NCBI GenBank assembly: GCA_965214565.1
Contig: OZ243951.1
Location: 248,001-312,000 of the forward strand
Direction of reading: 5' to 3'
Length of the DNA stretch: 64,000 bases
From: VXYK01 sp965214565
Lineage (GTDB): Bacteria > Actinomycetota > Acidimicrobiia > Acidimicrobiales > Aldehydirespiratoraceae
The position numbers and the translations under genes were made by a program. The notes under the pieces were generated by a model that saw only the letters and a program-made list of their open reading frames with translations, was not told the DNA's origin and searched no databases. Shown one piece after another: positions 1 to 8,787 of this stretch. Each line of letters starts with the position of its first letter. The first letter of the stretch is position 1.

Positions 1-2
1 CA

Positions 3-107
3 GTGAACAACGGGACAGTGATTTTCGCTCGCAGCGGCGGGATCGAGAGAGCACACAACAACGGCAACGAGCAGTTCTACGAGATCGTGGTCGAACTGCT
101 CGGCTGA
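3..107 (+). CDS. C-terminal end of an unidentified protein (partial)
   Basis: An open frame enters from the left edge and ends at TGA 105-107, giving the last 34 residues of a protein whose end reads EQFYEIVVELLG. The rest lies outside the window. I do not recognise the family from this tail. It converges on the ferredoxin oxidoreductase beta gene and overlaps its 3' end by about 30 bases, which is plausible for a compact genome. The frame could also be chance, since only 35 codons are visible. Confidence 0.4.
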   Translation: MNNGTVIFARSGGIERAHNNGNEQFYEIVVELLG

Positions 108-910
108 GAGTCAGGTGCGATGTCCCTCAGCACTCCAGGGGAATTCGCCACGCCGATCGTGTCGTTGAGATAAGCGGGTGCTTCCTCGGTCTCCACGAAC
201 CAGCCGGTGGGACACATGGTGAGGATCTCAACAAAGGTGAATCCCGTTCCCAGAAGTTGCACCTCGATCGCCCGCTCAACCATGCGCTTCGTGCGCGCCA
301 CGTTGCCGGCATTGTTGACTGCGCCGCGAGCGACGAATGCGGCTCCCTCCAACTCGGCGATCAGCGAGGCGATGCGGATCGGGTACCCGTGGTCGTCGGT
401 GTTGCGTCCCTCGAGAGTGTTCTTGGTGCGCTGACCGATCGTCGTGGTTGCCGTCATATGCCCACCGGTCTCACCGAACACGCCGTTGTTGAGCAGGACA
501 CAGGTGATCTGCTCGCCACGAGCCGCCGCGTGCAGCACCTCCTGGAGGCCCTCGTTCACCATGTCTCCGTCGCCCTGGACGGTGAAGGTCACGAGATTCG
601 GATCAGCACGTTTCGCGCCGGTGGCCACCGACGGCGCACGACCGTGGAGCGCCTGCACAACCTCACAGTCAAGGTTGTTCGAAAAGGCTGTGTAGCAGCC
701 GATGCCGAAGACCGCGAGCGCACGGTTCTTCAGACCCTGCTCGGCCAGAACCTCCATGACCAGCCGCATGGCGATCGGTTCGCCACAGCCGGGGCACAGA
801 TGATGAGCGCCCACATCGATCAGTTCGGGTGTGAAGTCGTCGACCAACTTGACGGGAACCTCGGGGGCGCGGCTGGTATCGACTACACGACGATTCTCGA
901 ACTCCGACAT
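77..910 (-). CDS. korB: 2-oxoacid:ferredoxin oxidoreductase, beta (TPP-binding) subunit
   Basis: This 277-residue protein should be the thiamine-pyrophosphate subunit of a 2-oxoacid (2-oxoglutarate-like) ferredoxin oxidoreductase, which decarboxylates a 2-oxoacid to acyl-CoA and passes electrons to ferredoxin in the cytoplasm. A CPGCG motif near residue 39 and the TPP/Mg motif GDGDMVNEG with a downstream LLNNGVFGETGG segment (about residues 113-150) are visible. The length is normal for a stand-alone beta subunit. Its ATG overlaps the stop of the alpha gene (TGATG), so it is the last gene of a gamma-delta-alpha-beta operon. The exact substrate (2-oxoglutarate, branched-chain 2-oxoacid or pyruvate) cannot be told from sequence alone. 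Confidence 0.9.
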   Translation of the reverse strand: MSEFENRRVVDTSRAPEVPVKLVDDFTPELIDVGAHHLCPGCGEPIAMRLVMEVLAEQGLKNRALAVFGIGCYTAFSNNLDCEVVQALHGRAPSVATGAKRADPNLVTFTVQGDGDMVNEGLQEVLHAAARGEQITCVLLNNGVFGETGGHMTATTTIGQRTKNTLEGRNTDDHGYPIRIASLIAELEGAAFVARGAVNNAGNVARTKRMVERAIEVQLLGTGFTFVEILTMCPTGWFVETEEAPAYLNDTIGVANSPGVLRDIAPDSQPSSSTTIS

Positions 911-2037
911 CAGAACCCCTCTCCCAACTCGCAGCCGGCGCGCCGGCAGGCGTCGACGATCCGCTCTCTGATGATCGGAACCTGCAGGTCCGGGCCGACG
1001 CCGAACGCGGAGGAGTCCATCGTCAACCCACCAATGAACTCGACCGGCACAGTGCCGAGGAGAGCCAAGCGCACATCGTCGATCATCTGGCCCGCGCTGT
1101 TCTCATAGACCGCCACCGCACGGGCATTGCGGGCAGCGTCCTGCAGTGCCTCGGTCGGGAACGGATACAGACTGACGGGACGCACGAAACCGACCTTCGC
1201 ACCCTCGGCTCGGAGTTCGGTAACGCAGTAGCGCACGAACTTCCCGGGTGTGCCGAAAGCCACCACGACCACCTCGGCATCGTCGACGAAACCGGTCTCG
1301 GTCATCGGCGCGAAGTCGGTCTCCATCGCCGTCAGTTCGACCTCGACTCGGGCGTAGTAGTCGGCGAGGTCGTAGCCGACATCGTCGCGCTGTTTGTAAT
1401 CGCCCAGCGGACTCAGGAGCTTGGCCGCACCGGTCCCGCCGCTCGACCCGTCCAACGCCCAGTCCTTGGTGGGCAACGGCCCGAAGTCACGGCGCTCGAC
1501 GACGACTGACTCGTAGGTGTGGGCGATGTAGTAGTCGCCGTAGACCATCACCGGGTTGCGGTACAGATCGGCGAGGTGAAACCCGAGCTGGGTCAACTCC
1601 ACCGCCTCGGACACGTCCATCGGGGCGAGCACGATCCGGCGTGAATCACCGTGTCCCCCGCGGGTCGCCTGGAAGTAGTCGGCCTGGGACCGTGCCATAT
1701 TGATGACTAGCATCGGAATACGCGCCAGTGTCAACTCCGCCAACGACTCCTGCATCAAGGCGAGACCCTGACCGGTCGATCCGGTGGCTGTCCGCGTGCC
1801 CGTAGCGGCGGCTCCCCACGCCATACCGATCGCTTCGAGCTCGCTCTCGGCATTCATGCAGACGCCTCCGAGCGGCGGCAGCTTCTCGGACATTGACTCG
1901 AGTATCTCGGTGAACGGAGTCATCGGATAGCCGGCGAAGAAACGACACCCAGCAACCACCATCGCCTCAGCGATCGCCTCTGAGCCCTCCATCAGCCGGG
2001 GCGTGCCGGTACCGGGGCCGACCGCCGTCTCAGTCAT
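910..2037 (-). CDS. korA: 2-oxoacid:ferredoxin oxidoreductase, alpha subunit
   Basis: This 375-residue alpha subunit carries the pyrimidine-binding domain (GYPMTPFTEILE near the N-terminus) and the transketolase C-like domain of 2-oxoacid:ferredoxin oxidoreductases. I chose the ATG at 2037 rather than the longer ATG at 2076 because it forms an ATGACTGA overlap with the stop of the ferredoxin-like delta gene, a usual translational coupling. The glycine-rich GSTGQGLALMQESLAEL segment is typical of the family. It pairs with the beta subunit directly downstream to form the catalytic core. Confidence 0.9.
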   Translation of the reverse strand: MTETAVGPGTGTPRLMEGSEAIAEAMVVAGCRFFAGYPMTPFTEILESMSEKLPPLGGVCMNAESELEAIGMAWGAAATGTRTATGSTGQGLALMQESLAELTLARIPMLVINMARSQADYFQATRGGHGDSRRIVLAPMDVSEAVELTQLGFHLADLYRNPVMVYGDYYIAHTYESVVVERRDFGPLPTKDWALDGSSGGTGAAKLLSPLGDYKQRDDVGYDLADYYARVEVELTAMETDFAPMTETGFVDDAEVVVVAFGTPGKFVRYCVTELRAEGAKVGFVRPVSLYPFPTEALQDAARNARAVAVYENSAGQMIDDVRLALLGTVPVEFIGGLTMDSSAFGVGPDLQVPIIRERIVDACRRAGCELGEGF

Positions 2038-2353
2038 GCCGGGGCTCCTCGGCGGGGTGAGAGACGGGCGTTTCATACTTGAAGACCTGGAAGACGAAGT
2101 CGGGGCAGATCTGCGAGCAGGCTCGGCAACCGGTGCAACCGGAGAGCAGCACGGGATAGCGGTATCCGCGGCTGTTGAGAGTATGGGTGGTCATCTCCAG
2201 CACCCGGGGCGGACATGCGTCAATGCACAACCAACAGCCCTTGCAGGCCTCGGTGTCGATCACTAGCGTGCCACGACTCATGACCGACCCGGCATCGGTC
2301 TCCCCCACCCCAGCGGCATCAGGCAGTGACGCGGCAGTCATCGGGACGTCCAT
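2030..2353 (-). CDS. korD: 2-oxoacid:ferredoxin oxidoreductase, delta (2x[4Fe-4S]) subunit
   Basis: This 107-residue protein is a bacterial-type ferredoxin subunit with two complete cluster motifs, CKGCWLCIDACP and CTGCRACSQICP, which should hold two [4Fe-4S] clusters and move electrons from the alpha/beta core to free ferredoxin. The first 30 or so residues are poorly conserved, so translation may start at one of the internal methionines. It overlaps the gamma gene upstream and the alpha gene downstream, consistent with a single mRNA. Confidence 0.88.
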   Translation of the reverse strand: MDVPMTAASLPDAAGVGETDAGSVMSRGTLVIDTEACKGCWLCIDACPPRVLEMTTHTLNSRGYRYPVLLSGCTGCRACSQICPDFVFQVFKYETPVSHPAEEPRHD

Positions 2354-2922
2354 GCAGCCGGAATCGGATCGTTTCGGGCCAGTTCGAGGCCGGCCTCGCG
2401 GCCCGCTGCGAGCGCCGCCGTGTTGAGCTCGAGGTGTTGGCGGCGATAGGACGGAAGCGCCTCGGCCAGTCCGGCCTCAAGAGCATCGGGACTGAGCAGT
2501 GAAGTGGCGGCGGCCACAGCCCCGACCATCACCATGGTGGCGCACACCGCAGTCACGGCCTCGACCGCCAACTCGGTGGCGCCAAGACCGATGACCGAGG
2601 CTTCAGTATCGATCCTGTCCTGCACGACTGAGGTGTTGACGAAGACGACGCTGCGCTCGTCGAGCTTGTCCAGCAACCCGCTGAGGTACTGGTGATGCAT
2701 CGCGATACCGAGCCAGCAACGCGACAACACCGGTGGAGAGTCGATGGGCCCGTCCGCCAACACCAGCGAAGCGTCGGTTGAACCGCCTCGCATCATGCCT
2801 CCGTAGCTCCCGAACAGCATTGCGTTGCGGCCGTCGCAGATTGCGGCCCGGGCGAGCACCTGGGCACTCAACTGGATGCCCTGCCCCCCGATTCCGGTGG
2901 CAATGAGACTCCGCTCCATCAA
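2338..2922 (-). CDS. korC: 2-oxoacid:ferredoxin oxidoreductase, gamma subunit
   Basis: This 194-residue gamma subunit opens with the family signature TGIGGQGIQLSAQVLARAA and has the SYGGMMRGGSTDASL segment typical of the CoA-proximal gamma domain. It is the first gene of the four-gene oxidoreductase operon and overlaps the delta gene by 16 bases. A second Met directly follows the first, so the start may be one codon downstream. Only about 60 bases separate it from the sulfatase gene, so the two may be co-transcribed, but no functional link is obvious. Confidence 0.88.
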   Translation of the reverse strand: MMERSLIATGIGGQGIQLSAQVLARAAICDGRNAMLFGSYGGMMRGGSTDASLVLADGPIDSPPVLSRCWLGIAMHHQYLSGLLDKLDERSVVFVNTSVVQDRIDTEASVIGLGATELAVEAVTAVCATMVMVGAVAAATSLLSPDALEAGLAEALPSYRRQHLELNTAALAAGREAGLELARNDPIPAAWTSR

Positions 2923-2984
2923 TCCTCAACTTCGTGGGATGCGCGAGACCGAACCGTACCCCGAAATCGGATCCGTTGCCTCAG

Positions 2985-4433
2985 TCAACCGCGGTCGGCG
3001 AGGTCGTATTCGGCCATGTAGTAGGGATGGTCGGGGTCGAAGGTGGTCAACGTGACAGGGTTGTCGACCCGTCCCTGTGGGCGGCGACCGGTTCCTTGCG
3101 CGCCGGTGGCAGCGTCTCCCAACTCTGCGCGTGCGGCTTCGACATGGACCATTATCTCTGCGACCACATCGGGGTTGTCAGCCAGCACGTTGTTGGTCTC
3201 GCCCACGTCTGCGGCCAGGTCGAAGAGTTGCGGCATCTCCTCGTCGCCGCCACCGCGCCATCTGTTGTTCTTGGCCAGGTGGAGTTTCCATGTGCCCATT
3301 CGGACGGCTTCGAGGGTTGAACCGCCGTAATACAGGAGCGTCTCTCTCGGCGATTCGCTGGAAACGCCCCGTAACAGCCCACTGAGGTCGTGGCCGTCGA
3401 TCGTTCGGTCGGTCGGCACCTCAGCACCGCACCAGCCGGCGATCGTCGGATAAAGGTCCATGGCGGTGGTGAGCGCTCTGATGGTGGAGCCTGCTGGTAT
3501 TCGACCTGGCCAGCGCACGATGCAGGGAACCCGGATTCCGCCCTCCCAAGTCGTGCCCTTGACGTCCCGCAACGGAGCGTTGCTTCCCTCTCCGGGGCGG
3601 CACAGCGCACCGTTGTCGCTGGTGAAAATAACGATCGTGTCGTCGCTCAGACCCAGAGCCGACAGTTCGGCCATCAGCACCGCCAGGGCCCAGTCGATAC
3701 AGCGGACCGCTGCTCCATAGGGTCCGTTGCGTGACTCCGCCAGGAACTGCGGTTGCACATAAAGCGGCAGGTGCACATACATGTGCGCGAAATAGAGGAA
3801 GAACGGCTGATCACGGTTGTTTCGCATGAATCGGATCGATTCCTGGAGGTAGCGCTCGGTCAGCGCCGCCTGATCGGGCTGGGCCTCGATCACGTCCTCG
3901 TCAAGCATCAGCGGAAGGGGAGGATACGAAAACAAGGGCAGTTCGATCCCAAATTCTTCTTTGATCTTCTTGATCTCTTCTTCGCTGAACTTCGCTGCTT
4001 GGACTCCCATGTCGTTGCTGTAGGGAAGGCCGTACCAGCCATCGAACCCGTGACGGGTCGGCAAGAACTCGGCCTGGTCCCCGCAGTGCCACTTGCCCAC
4101 CATCTGCGTCGCATAGCCGGCATCTCCCAGCAGTTTGGCGATTGTGACCTCGCTGGGGTTTAGCCCACCGGCCATCCCGGGGAACAACACATGCATGCCG
4201 TCGAAGTCATCGAAACCGATGCGCGGCGGGTAGCACCCGGTCAGCATCGCTCCACGCGACGGCGTGCACACAGCAGAGCCCATATAGAAGTCGGTCAGCC
4301 GCGTCCCCTCGGCGGCGAGTTTGTCGATCGCCGGGGTGTCGTGCACCTCAGAGCCGTAGCATCCGAGGTCACCGTAGCCGAGGTCGTCACAGTTGATCAG
4401 GATGACGTTGGGGCGACGGTCGTTCGGAGACAT
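2985..4433 (-). CDS. Type I (formylglycine-dependent) sulfatase
   Basis: The 482-residue product is an arylsulfatase-family hydrolase of sulfate esters. The N-terminal metal site NVILINCDDLGYGDLGCYG and the sulfatase signature CTPSRGAMLTG are both present; the Cys of CxPSR is the residue converted to formylglycine. A later HxxDLYPTI-like block (TAMDLYPTIAGWCG) and DGHDLSGLL also fit the family. I took the ATG at 4433, because the longer frame adds an arginine-rich tail that does not belong to the fold. No signal peptide is seen, so it may be cytoplasmic. Its maturation needs a formylglycine-generating enzyme, which is not in the window. The substrate is unknown. Confidence 0.88.
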   Translation of the reverse strand: MSPNDRRPNVILINCDDLGYGDLGCYGSEVHDTPAIDKLAAEGTRLTDFYMGSAVCTPSRGAMLTGCYPPRIGFDDFDGMHVLFPGMAGGLNPSEVTIAKLLGDAGYATQMVGKWHCGDQAEFLPTRHGFDGWYGLPYSNDMGVQAAKFSEEEIKKIKEEFGIELPLFSYPPLPLMLDEDVIEAQPDQAALTERYLQESIRFMRNNRDQPFFLYFAHMYVHLPLYVQPQFLAESRNGPYGAAVRCIDWALAVLMAELSALGLSDDTIVIFTSDNGALCRPGEGSNAPLRDVKGTTWEGGIRVPCIVRWPGRIPAGSTIRALTTAMDLYPTIAGWCGAEVPTDRTIDGHDLSGLLRGVSSESPRETLLYYGGSTLEAVRMGTWKLHLAKNNRWRGGGDEEMPQLFDLAADVGETNNVLADNPDVVAEIMVHVEAARAELGDAATGAQGTGRRPQGRVDNPVTLTTFDPDHPYYMAEYDLADRG

Positions 4434-4438
4434 GCGAA

Positions 4439-5218
4439 TCACCTGGTGTCGATCAACAATGACTTGATCGAGCGGCCCACGACTCCGTGCCTGTCGTACA
4501 TCTGTGCATCGGTCTGGCCGACGCCGCGCCGAGCGGTGCGCACCACCGCTGACGAGCCGACCCAGTCGCCCTCTGGCAACCTTGACACCGCGATGTTGAG
4601 GTCGGGGTTGACCGACAGATACCTGCGATGGTCCAGGATCGAATTCGCGCTCGGGATCATGTCGGCGACTGCGGCGAGCCCGACCAGCGCAGTGTTGTCC
4701 TCGCCTGCGACGAACGGGCGATCGAGACGTGCCCAACTCAACGCCGTTCCCTCGGCGACGTCCTCTCTGTGCATCGTGAAGTTCCGCACAAAATCGAAGC
4801 CTTCGAAGATGGCTGTCAATTCGGGGACCTCCTCGGGCTGTTTGGGTGGCAGGTCCTCGGGGCGCGGACCCGCCCCGATCGTCTCTGATGCAAGGTTCTC
4901 ATCGACACGGATCCGGGTTGCCGTGGCGCGGGCCACGACCTCGTCGGCCACGTTGTAGGAGGCCTCCAACGACTGTACGCGGCGACCGTTTCTCACCACC
5001 TCGACTTCGACTTTGGTCGGTCCCATCGGCACCCTGCGGCTCATGTCGATGCTGATTCGGGTGGTGAACATCTCAGCATCAGATTCGACCTGTTCAATCG
5101 CCCTGGCGAAGAGCCCCGAGATTGATCCTCCGTGCTGCACCCCGGGGAACCAGGGTCCACAGGCGTTCGGTTGTGGGATCAGCCACTCACCGTCTGGCAC
5201 GAAGATCGCATCGCTCAC
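4439..5218 (-). CDS. Acyl-CoA thioesterase-like hot-dog protein
   Basis: About 259 residues from a GTG at 5218 (a longer frame opens at 5320). The protein resembles TesB/DUF4442-like double hot-dog thioesterases: a PNACGPWFPGVQHGGSISGLFARA segment in the first hot dog, then SIDMSRRVPMGPTKVEVEVVRNGRRVQSLEA. It probably hydrolyses or binds acyl-CoA. It lies five bases upstream of the sulfatase in the same direction. The assignment rests on motif pattern only, and no catalytic Asp/Gln/Thr triad can be fixed by eye. Confidence 0.65.
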   Translation of the reverse strand: MSDAIFVPDGEWLIPQPNACGPWFPGVQHGGSISGLFARAIEQVESDAEMFTTRISIDMSRRVPMGPTKVEVEVVRNGRRVQSLEASYNVADEVVARATATRIRVDENLASETIGAGPRPEDLPPKQPEEVPELTAIFEGFDFVRNFTMHREDVAEGTALSWARLDRPFVAGEDNTALVGLAAVADMIPSANSILDHRRYLSVNPDLNIAVSRLPEGDWVGSSAVVRTARRGVGQTDAQMYDRHGVVGRSIKSLLIDTR

Positions 5219-5543
5219 GCCGCCGCACACTACCGCCGAACCACCGCCGAGCCGCACTCCGGCAAGGCTGCGCAATAAAGAATACCGCGCGGCATCTATG
5301 ACGTAACCGGCTCTTCGCACTCATAGTGTTGGGGTGTCCGTTGGCGGGTGCGGGTCTGACTCTGTTTTTCGCTGGCTGCGTGCCTTGCAAACGATCTGTC
5401 GGCCTTCACCCGCCAACGGCACGCACCAGCCGGTCCGGGGACGTGACCTAATAGGAGCGTTTGTTCTAGCACCTTGAGTGCACTGTCGGTCATCGCGGCC
5501 GGTGGTGCCCATCCATTGGGTTACAAGGAAAGGCAGACGTATT
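5219..5543. other. Noncoding flank of the broken IS110 element, with a 13-bp inverted repeat
   Basis: No convincing gene lies here. The stretch holds a perfect 13-bp inverted repeat, CCGTTGGCGGGTG at 5338-5350 against CACCCGCCAACGG at 5407-5419, 56 bases apart, directly upstream of the IS110 transposase start at 5544. In IS110-type elements the noncoding end next to the transposase encodes the bridge RNA, so this may be its relic. The outer boundary of the element cannot be seen. Confidence 0.4.
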
Positions 5544-6146
5544 ATGGCAGAGGATCAACCGGGTGTCATCGGCGGGGTGGACACACATCGCGACGCTCAT
5601 GTCGCGGCAGCGCTCGACACGGCTGGGCGACTGTTGGCGGTGGCGTCGTTTTCGGCGACACACATCGGCTACGGGCGACTGTTGAGATGGCTGCGCGGCT
5701 GGGGCGAGCTGGGCTGTGTGGGTGTGGAGGGCACCGGCAGCTACGGCGCGGGCCTGGCGCGCTTTCTTCGCGCCGAGGGTGTGGAGGTCAAAGAAGTGAT
5801 ACGCCCGCGCCGTCAGACGCGTCGCGGCGCCAAGTCGGACCCCGCCGATGCTGAGGCGGCTGCGCGTGCTGTGCTCTCAGGCGAAGCGTCGGGACTCCCG
5901 AAATCAGCCGACGGTGCGGTGGAGGCGATTCGGATGCTACGTGCCGCTCGCCGCTCCGCGGTCAAGGCCCGCACCTGTGCGATCAACCAACTCAAAGCAC
6001 TGCTGGTGACCGCCCCCGAGCAGGTCGCGGCCCCGCTGCGAGGCTCAAGGACCGCTGCGTTGATGACCGCGTGCTGTGGGCTGCGGCCCAGCGGCGGCGA
6101 AGCCGTCGCCGCCGCGAAGATGTCGATGCGCTGCTACGTACACTAG
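5544..6146 (+). pseudogene. IS110-family transposase, C-terminally truncated
   Basis: The frame starts at ATG 5544 and gives about 200 residues. The N-terminal DEDD (RuvC-like) domain is clear: GGVDTHRDAHVAAALD, then VGVEGTGSYGAGL and the KSDPADAEAAARAVLSG block, followed by the coiled linker RRSAVKARTCAINQLKALL. Full IS110 transposases run to 350-400 residues with a C-terminal domain carrying the catalytic serine. Here the protein breaks off after LRPSGGEAVAAAKMSMR and runs into unrelated sequence and a stop. It is therefore dead unless helped in trans. Confidence 0.85.
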
Positions 6147-6202
6147 ACATAGCTCCTCCTTATAGAGCATGTCTCCACAAAGGGGGGAACCTCAGAACTC
6201 CG

Positions 6203-6415
6203 TTAGCGGAGTGTCGTGCGCCGGTTACGCTTCCACATCACCAAAGTCAGCACACCCGCCGTTGTAGCAACTGCGGCAGCGCTAGCCCCTCTACCAAGCA
6301 TTAACACGGCACCTACAGCCAACCCGATCCCGACCACTGCGCCGCTCATTAGCCGAAGGCTAGCTCCCCTCGAAGGCTTGGCCTTTTGAGATTTGCCGCT
6401 TCTTGCTGTGCCCAT
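6203..6415 (-). CDS. Small two-helix membrane protein
   Basis: A 70-residue frame from ATG 6415. It has a basic N-terminus (GTARSGKSQKAKPSRG) and two hydrophobic segments, about residues 21-36 and 44-59, then a basic end WKRNRRTTLR. It sits between the broken IS110 and the IS3 left end. The local base composition is lower in GC than the neighbours, suggesting it came with the mobile DNA. I do not recognise the family, and it may be a chance frame. Confidence 0.35.
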   Translation of the reverse strand: MGTARSGKSQKAKPSRGASLRLMSGAVVGIGLAVGAVLMLGRGASAAAVATTAGVLTLVMWKRNRRTTLR

Positions 6416-6544
6416 GACTGATGGTTCTAGCAGCCAGTCTCCCCTGTGAGGCGACAAGAAGAGGTATGACTTCGAGCCCCTGTAGCGCGAAGTCAGATGC
6501 ACAACACCCCTCACCTCACCCGACTCCACCCTCAAACGATGCTC

Positions 6545-7365
6545 TGAATCACACCGGGTTTCGTGGAGGCTCTGTTCCTTGGGAGGATGGAGCTATGTCA
6601 AATTATGGGAGATATCCAGTTGAGTTGCGTGAGCGGGCGGTGCGGATGGTGTTGGAGCATGAACGTGAGCATGGCTCGCGTTGGGAGGCGATCTGTTCGG
6701 TTGCTGCCAAGCTGGGGCCGTCGGCGGAGTCGGTGCGTAAGTGGGTGCGCCGTTTCGAGGTTGATGCCGGGTCCCGTGAGGGGGTCACTTCAGCGGAGCG
6801 GGCCCGGGTCAAAGAGTTGGAGCGGGAGAATCGTGAGCTGCGCCGGGCGAACGAGATCTTGAAGGCGGCGTCGGCTTTCTTTGGGGCGGAGCTCGACCGC
6901 CAGTCCGACCGATAGTGGCGTTCATCGACGTTCACCGCGACCGGTTCGGGGTCGAGCCGATCTGCAGGGTGCTCACCGAGCACGGCATGCGGATCGCCCC
7001 GTCAAGCTATTACGCAGCCAAGATCCGAGCGCCGTCGGCGAGGGCGCGGCGAGACGAGGCGCTGTGCGCGTTGATCGCCAGGGTTCATGCCGATAACTAC
7101 GGTGTTTATGGGGCTGTCAAAGTGTGGGAGCAACTCAACCGCGTCGAGAACATCTCGGTCGCAGGTTGCACCGTGAAGCGGCTCATGAGGCACCTGGGTT
7201 TGCGGGGTGTGCGGCGGGGCCGCGCCCCGGTGACCACCACCGGTTCACCGACAGATGATCGGCCAAAGGACCTGGTGGACCGTGATTTTACGGTGCCGGC
7301 CCCTAACCGGTTGTGGCTCGCAGACCTCACCTATGTCCGAACGCGCGGCGGCTGGGTGTGCCAGC
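6545..7365 (+). mobile_element. IS3-family insertion sequence, right end missing
   Basis: The left terminal repeat is recognisable at 6545-6574, starting TGAATCACACCGGGTTT and continuing CGTGGAGGCTC, which resembles the usual IS3 family end. It is followed by orfA and the first part of orfB. Similarity to an IS3 integrase stops near 7360, shortly after the first catalytic Asp, and no matching right inverted repeat is seen before the acyl-CoA dehydrogenase gene. The element is therefore truncated, probably by deletion. Confidence 0.7.
6595..6915 (+). CDS. IS3-family transposase OrfA
   Basis: A 106-residue OrfA. The helix-turn-helix of the transposase_8 type is visible in ELRERAVRMVLEHEREHG and SVAAKLGPSAESVRKWVRR. 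A leucine-zipper-like coiled coil follows, RVKELERENRELRRANEIL, and the end FFGAELDRQSDR is typical. It should bind the element ends. Its stop overlaps the OrfB start (TAGTG at 6913-6917), where IS3 elements usually frameshift or couple. The protein itself looks intact, but the element cannot transpose because OrfB is broken. Confidence 0.85.
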   Translation: MSNYGRYPVELRERAVRMVLEHEREHGSRWEAICSVAAKLGPSAESVRKWVRRFEVDAGSREGVTSAERARVKELERENRELRRANEILKAASAFFGAELDRQSDR

Positions 7366-7436
7366 CGACCTGCGACAGGAACCTCGGGAGCTCGTGTTGT
7401 GCGGACAGTCAGGCACCCCGTGCGGTCCCCGAATAG
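6915..7436 (+). pseudogene. IS3-family transposase OrfB, truncated before the DDE core is complete
   Basis: The frame begins at GTG 6915 and shows the N-terminal HTH_21 part (MRIAPSSYYAAKIR, DNYGVYGAVKVWEQLNR, VKRLMRHLGLRGVRRGR). The start of the rve integrase core follows, NRLWLADLTYVRTRGGW, which contains the first catalytic Asp. After WVC near 7360 the sequence no longer matches an integrase, and it stops at 7436. The second Asp and the Glu of the DDE triad are missing, so it is non-functional. Confidence 0.85.
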
Positions 7437-7581
7437 ACATCTCGAAGTTGGAACTCAGCCCCCTTCACCCGAGCAGTATTCCAGGCTCTTCGCCGCGGAC
7501 GATCACCAAGCGCCGTATCGTGGCCGATTCAAGGAACCATCGTCAGATCCCACACGGACGAGAAGGGTGGGCACCACAGCC

Positions 7582-8697
7582 ATGAGCCTCGACTATCGCT
7601 TGACTCCGGAACTTCAAGCTCTGCAAGCCGAAGCGAGAGCGGTGGGCGCGGCCGGGACCGCGGCTCACGGCGTACACAACGACAGTTGGATCAACGGGTT
7701 CTCAAAGGAGTTCAGCGAGACCATCGCCGCGCAGGGTTGGGTCGGCATCACCTGGCCGGTTGAACACGGCGGCGGCGGGCGCCCGCCGATCGAACGCGTC
7801 ATCGTGGCCGAGGAACTGATATCCTTGGGTGCACCGATCGCTGCCAGCTGGTTCGCCGATAGACAGTTCGGTCCCTCGCTGATCAGCTACGGCACACACG
7901 ACCAGCAGGCGGAGTACCTGCCCGGCATCCTCTCCGGCGCCACAACCTGGTCGATCGGCATGAGCGAGCCCGACGCCGGCTCCGACCTCGCCGCCCTCAA
8001 GACTTCAGCGGTGCGGGACGGCGATGTGTTCGTGGTGAACGGCCAGAAAGTCTGGACGTCGGGTGCAGCACTTGCCGACTACTGCTATCTGATCTGCCGT
8101 ACCGATTCGACCGGGAGGCCCCATGAAGGCATCAGCGAACTGATCGTGCCGATGGACCTGCCCGGGATCGAGGTGCGGACCATTCGTGACATGGTCGCCA
8201 ACACCCACTTCTGCGAGACCTACTTCACCGACGTCCGGGTACCCGTGGAGAATCTGGTGGGGGTCGAGGGCGCGGCGTTCCGTCAGACGATGACCCAGCT
8301 TGAACATGAGCGGGGAGGTATCGACCGCCTCGTCTCCAACAAACCGCTTTACAACCATGCGCGTTCGGTCGCCGATGTCGGCGATCCGCGGGTCCGCCAG
8401 GAGATCGCTCGGCTGGAGGCGGGATATCGCCTCGGTCGGATCCTCGTCTACCGCGAGACCCTGAGGCAGGCACCGCAGGGTTTCAGCGCTGCCACCAAGG
8501 CCTACTGCACCGAGCATCAACAGCGTGTGGCGCAGTTCGCCGCTCGAGTCCTCGGACCGGCGATCACCCTCGATTCATCCCACAGCAAGGCCTTCGCCTA
8601 CTCGCCCGCGTACACGATCATGGGCGGCACATCGAACATAATGCGCAACATCCTCGGCGAACGCGTCCTAGGACTCCCCCGCGAACCCCGAGTCTGA
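7582..8697 (+). CDS. Acyl-CoA dehydrogenase family protein
   Basis: A 371-residue flavoprotein that should oxidise the alpha-beta bond of an acyl-CoA. Visible family blocks are the middle domain SIGMSEPDAGSDLAALKTSA and NGQKVWTSGAALADYCYLI, and the C-terminal helix GGTSNIMRNILGERVLGLP. The residue before GT in the last block is Gly, where medium-chain enzymes have the catalytic Glu; this is common in actinobacterial FadE proteins that use a base elsewhere or work as heteromers. ATG 7582 starts just after the broken IS3. The longer open frame upstream belongs to insertion-sequence debris, so the native promoter may have been replaced. Confidence 0.85.
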   Translation: MSLDYRLTPELQALQAEARAVGAAGTAAHGVHNDSWINGFSKEFSETIAAQGWVGITWPVEHGGGGRPPIERVIVAEELISLGAPIAASWFADRQFGPSLISYGTHDQQAEYLPGILSGATTWSIGMSEPDAGSDLAALKTSAVRDGDVFVVNGQKVWTSGAALADYCYLICRTDSTGRPHEGISELIVPMDLPGIEVRTIRDMVANTHFCETYFTDVRVPVENLVGVEGAAFRQTMTQLEHERGGIDRLVSNKPLYNHARSVADVGDPRVRQEIARLEAGYRLGRILVYRETLRQAPQGFSAATKAYCTEHQQRVAQFAARVLGPAITLDSSHSKAFAYSPAYTIMGGTSNIMRNILGERVLGLPREPRV

Positions 8698-8787
8698 CCG
8701 ACGGTCGGGCCGGAGGTTCCCACGAAACGAGGTTCCTCGCGGCCCGCATTGCTGCGAACGGGTATAGGGGCCGGCTACGTTTGCAGG

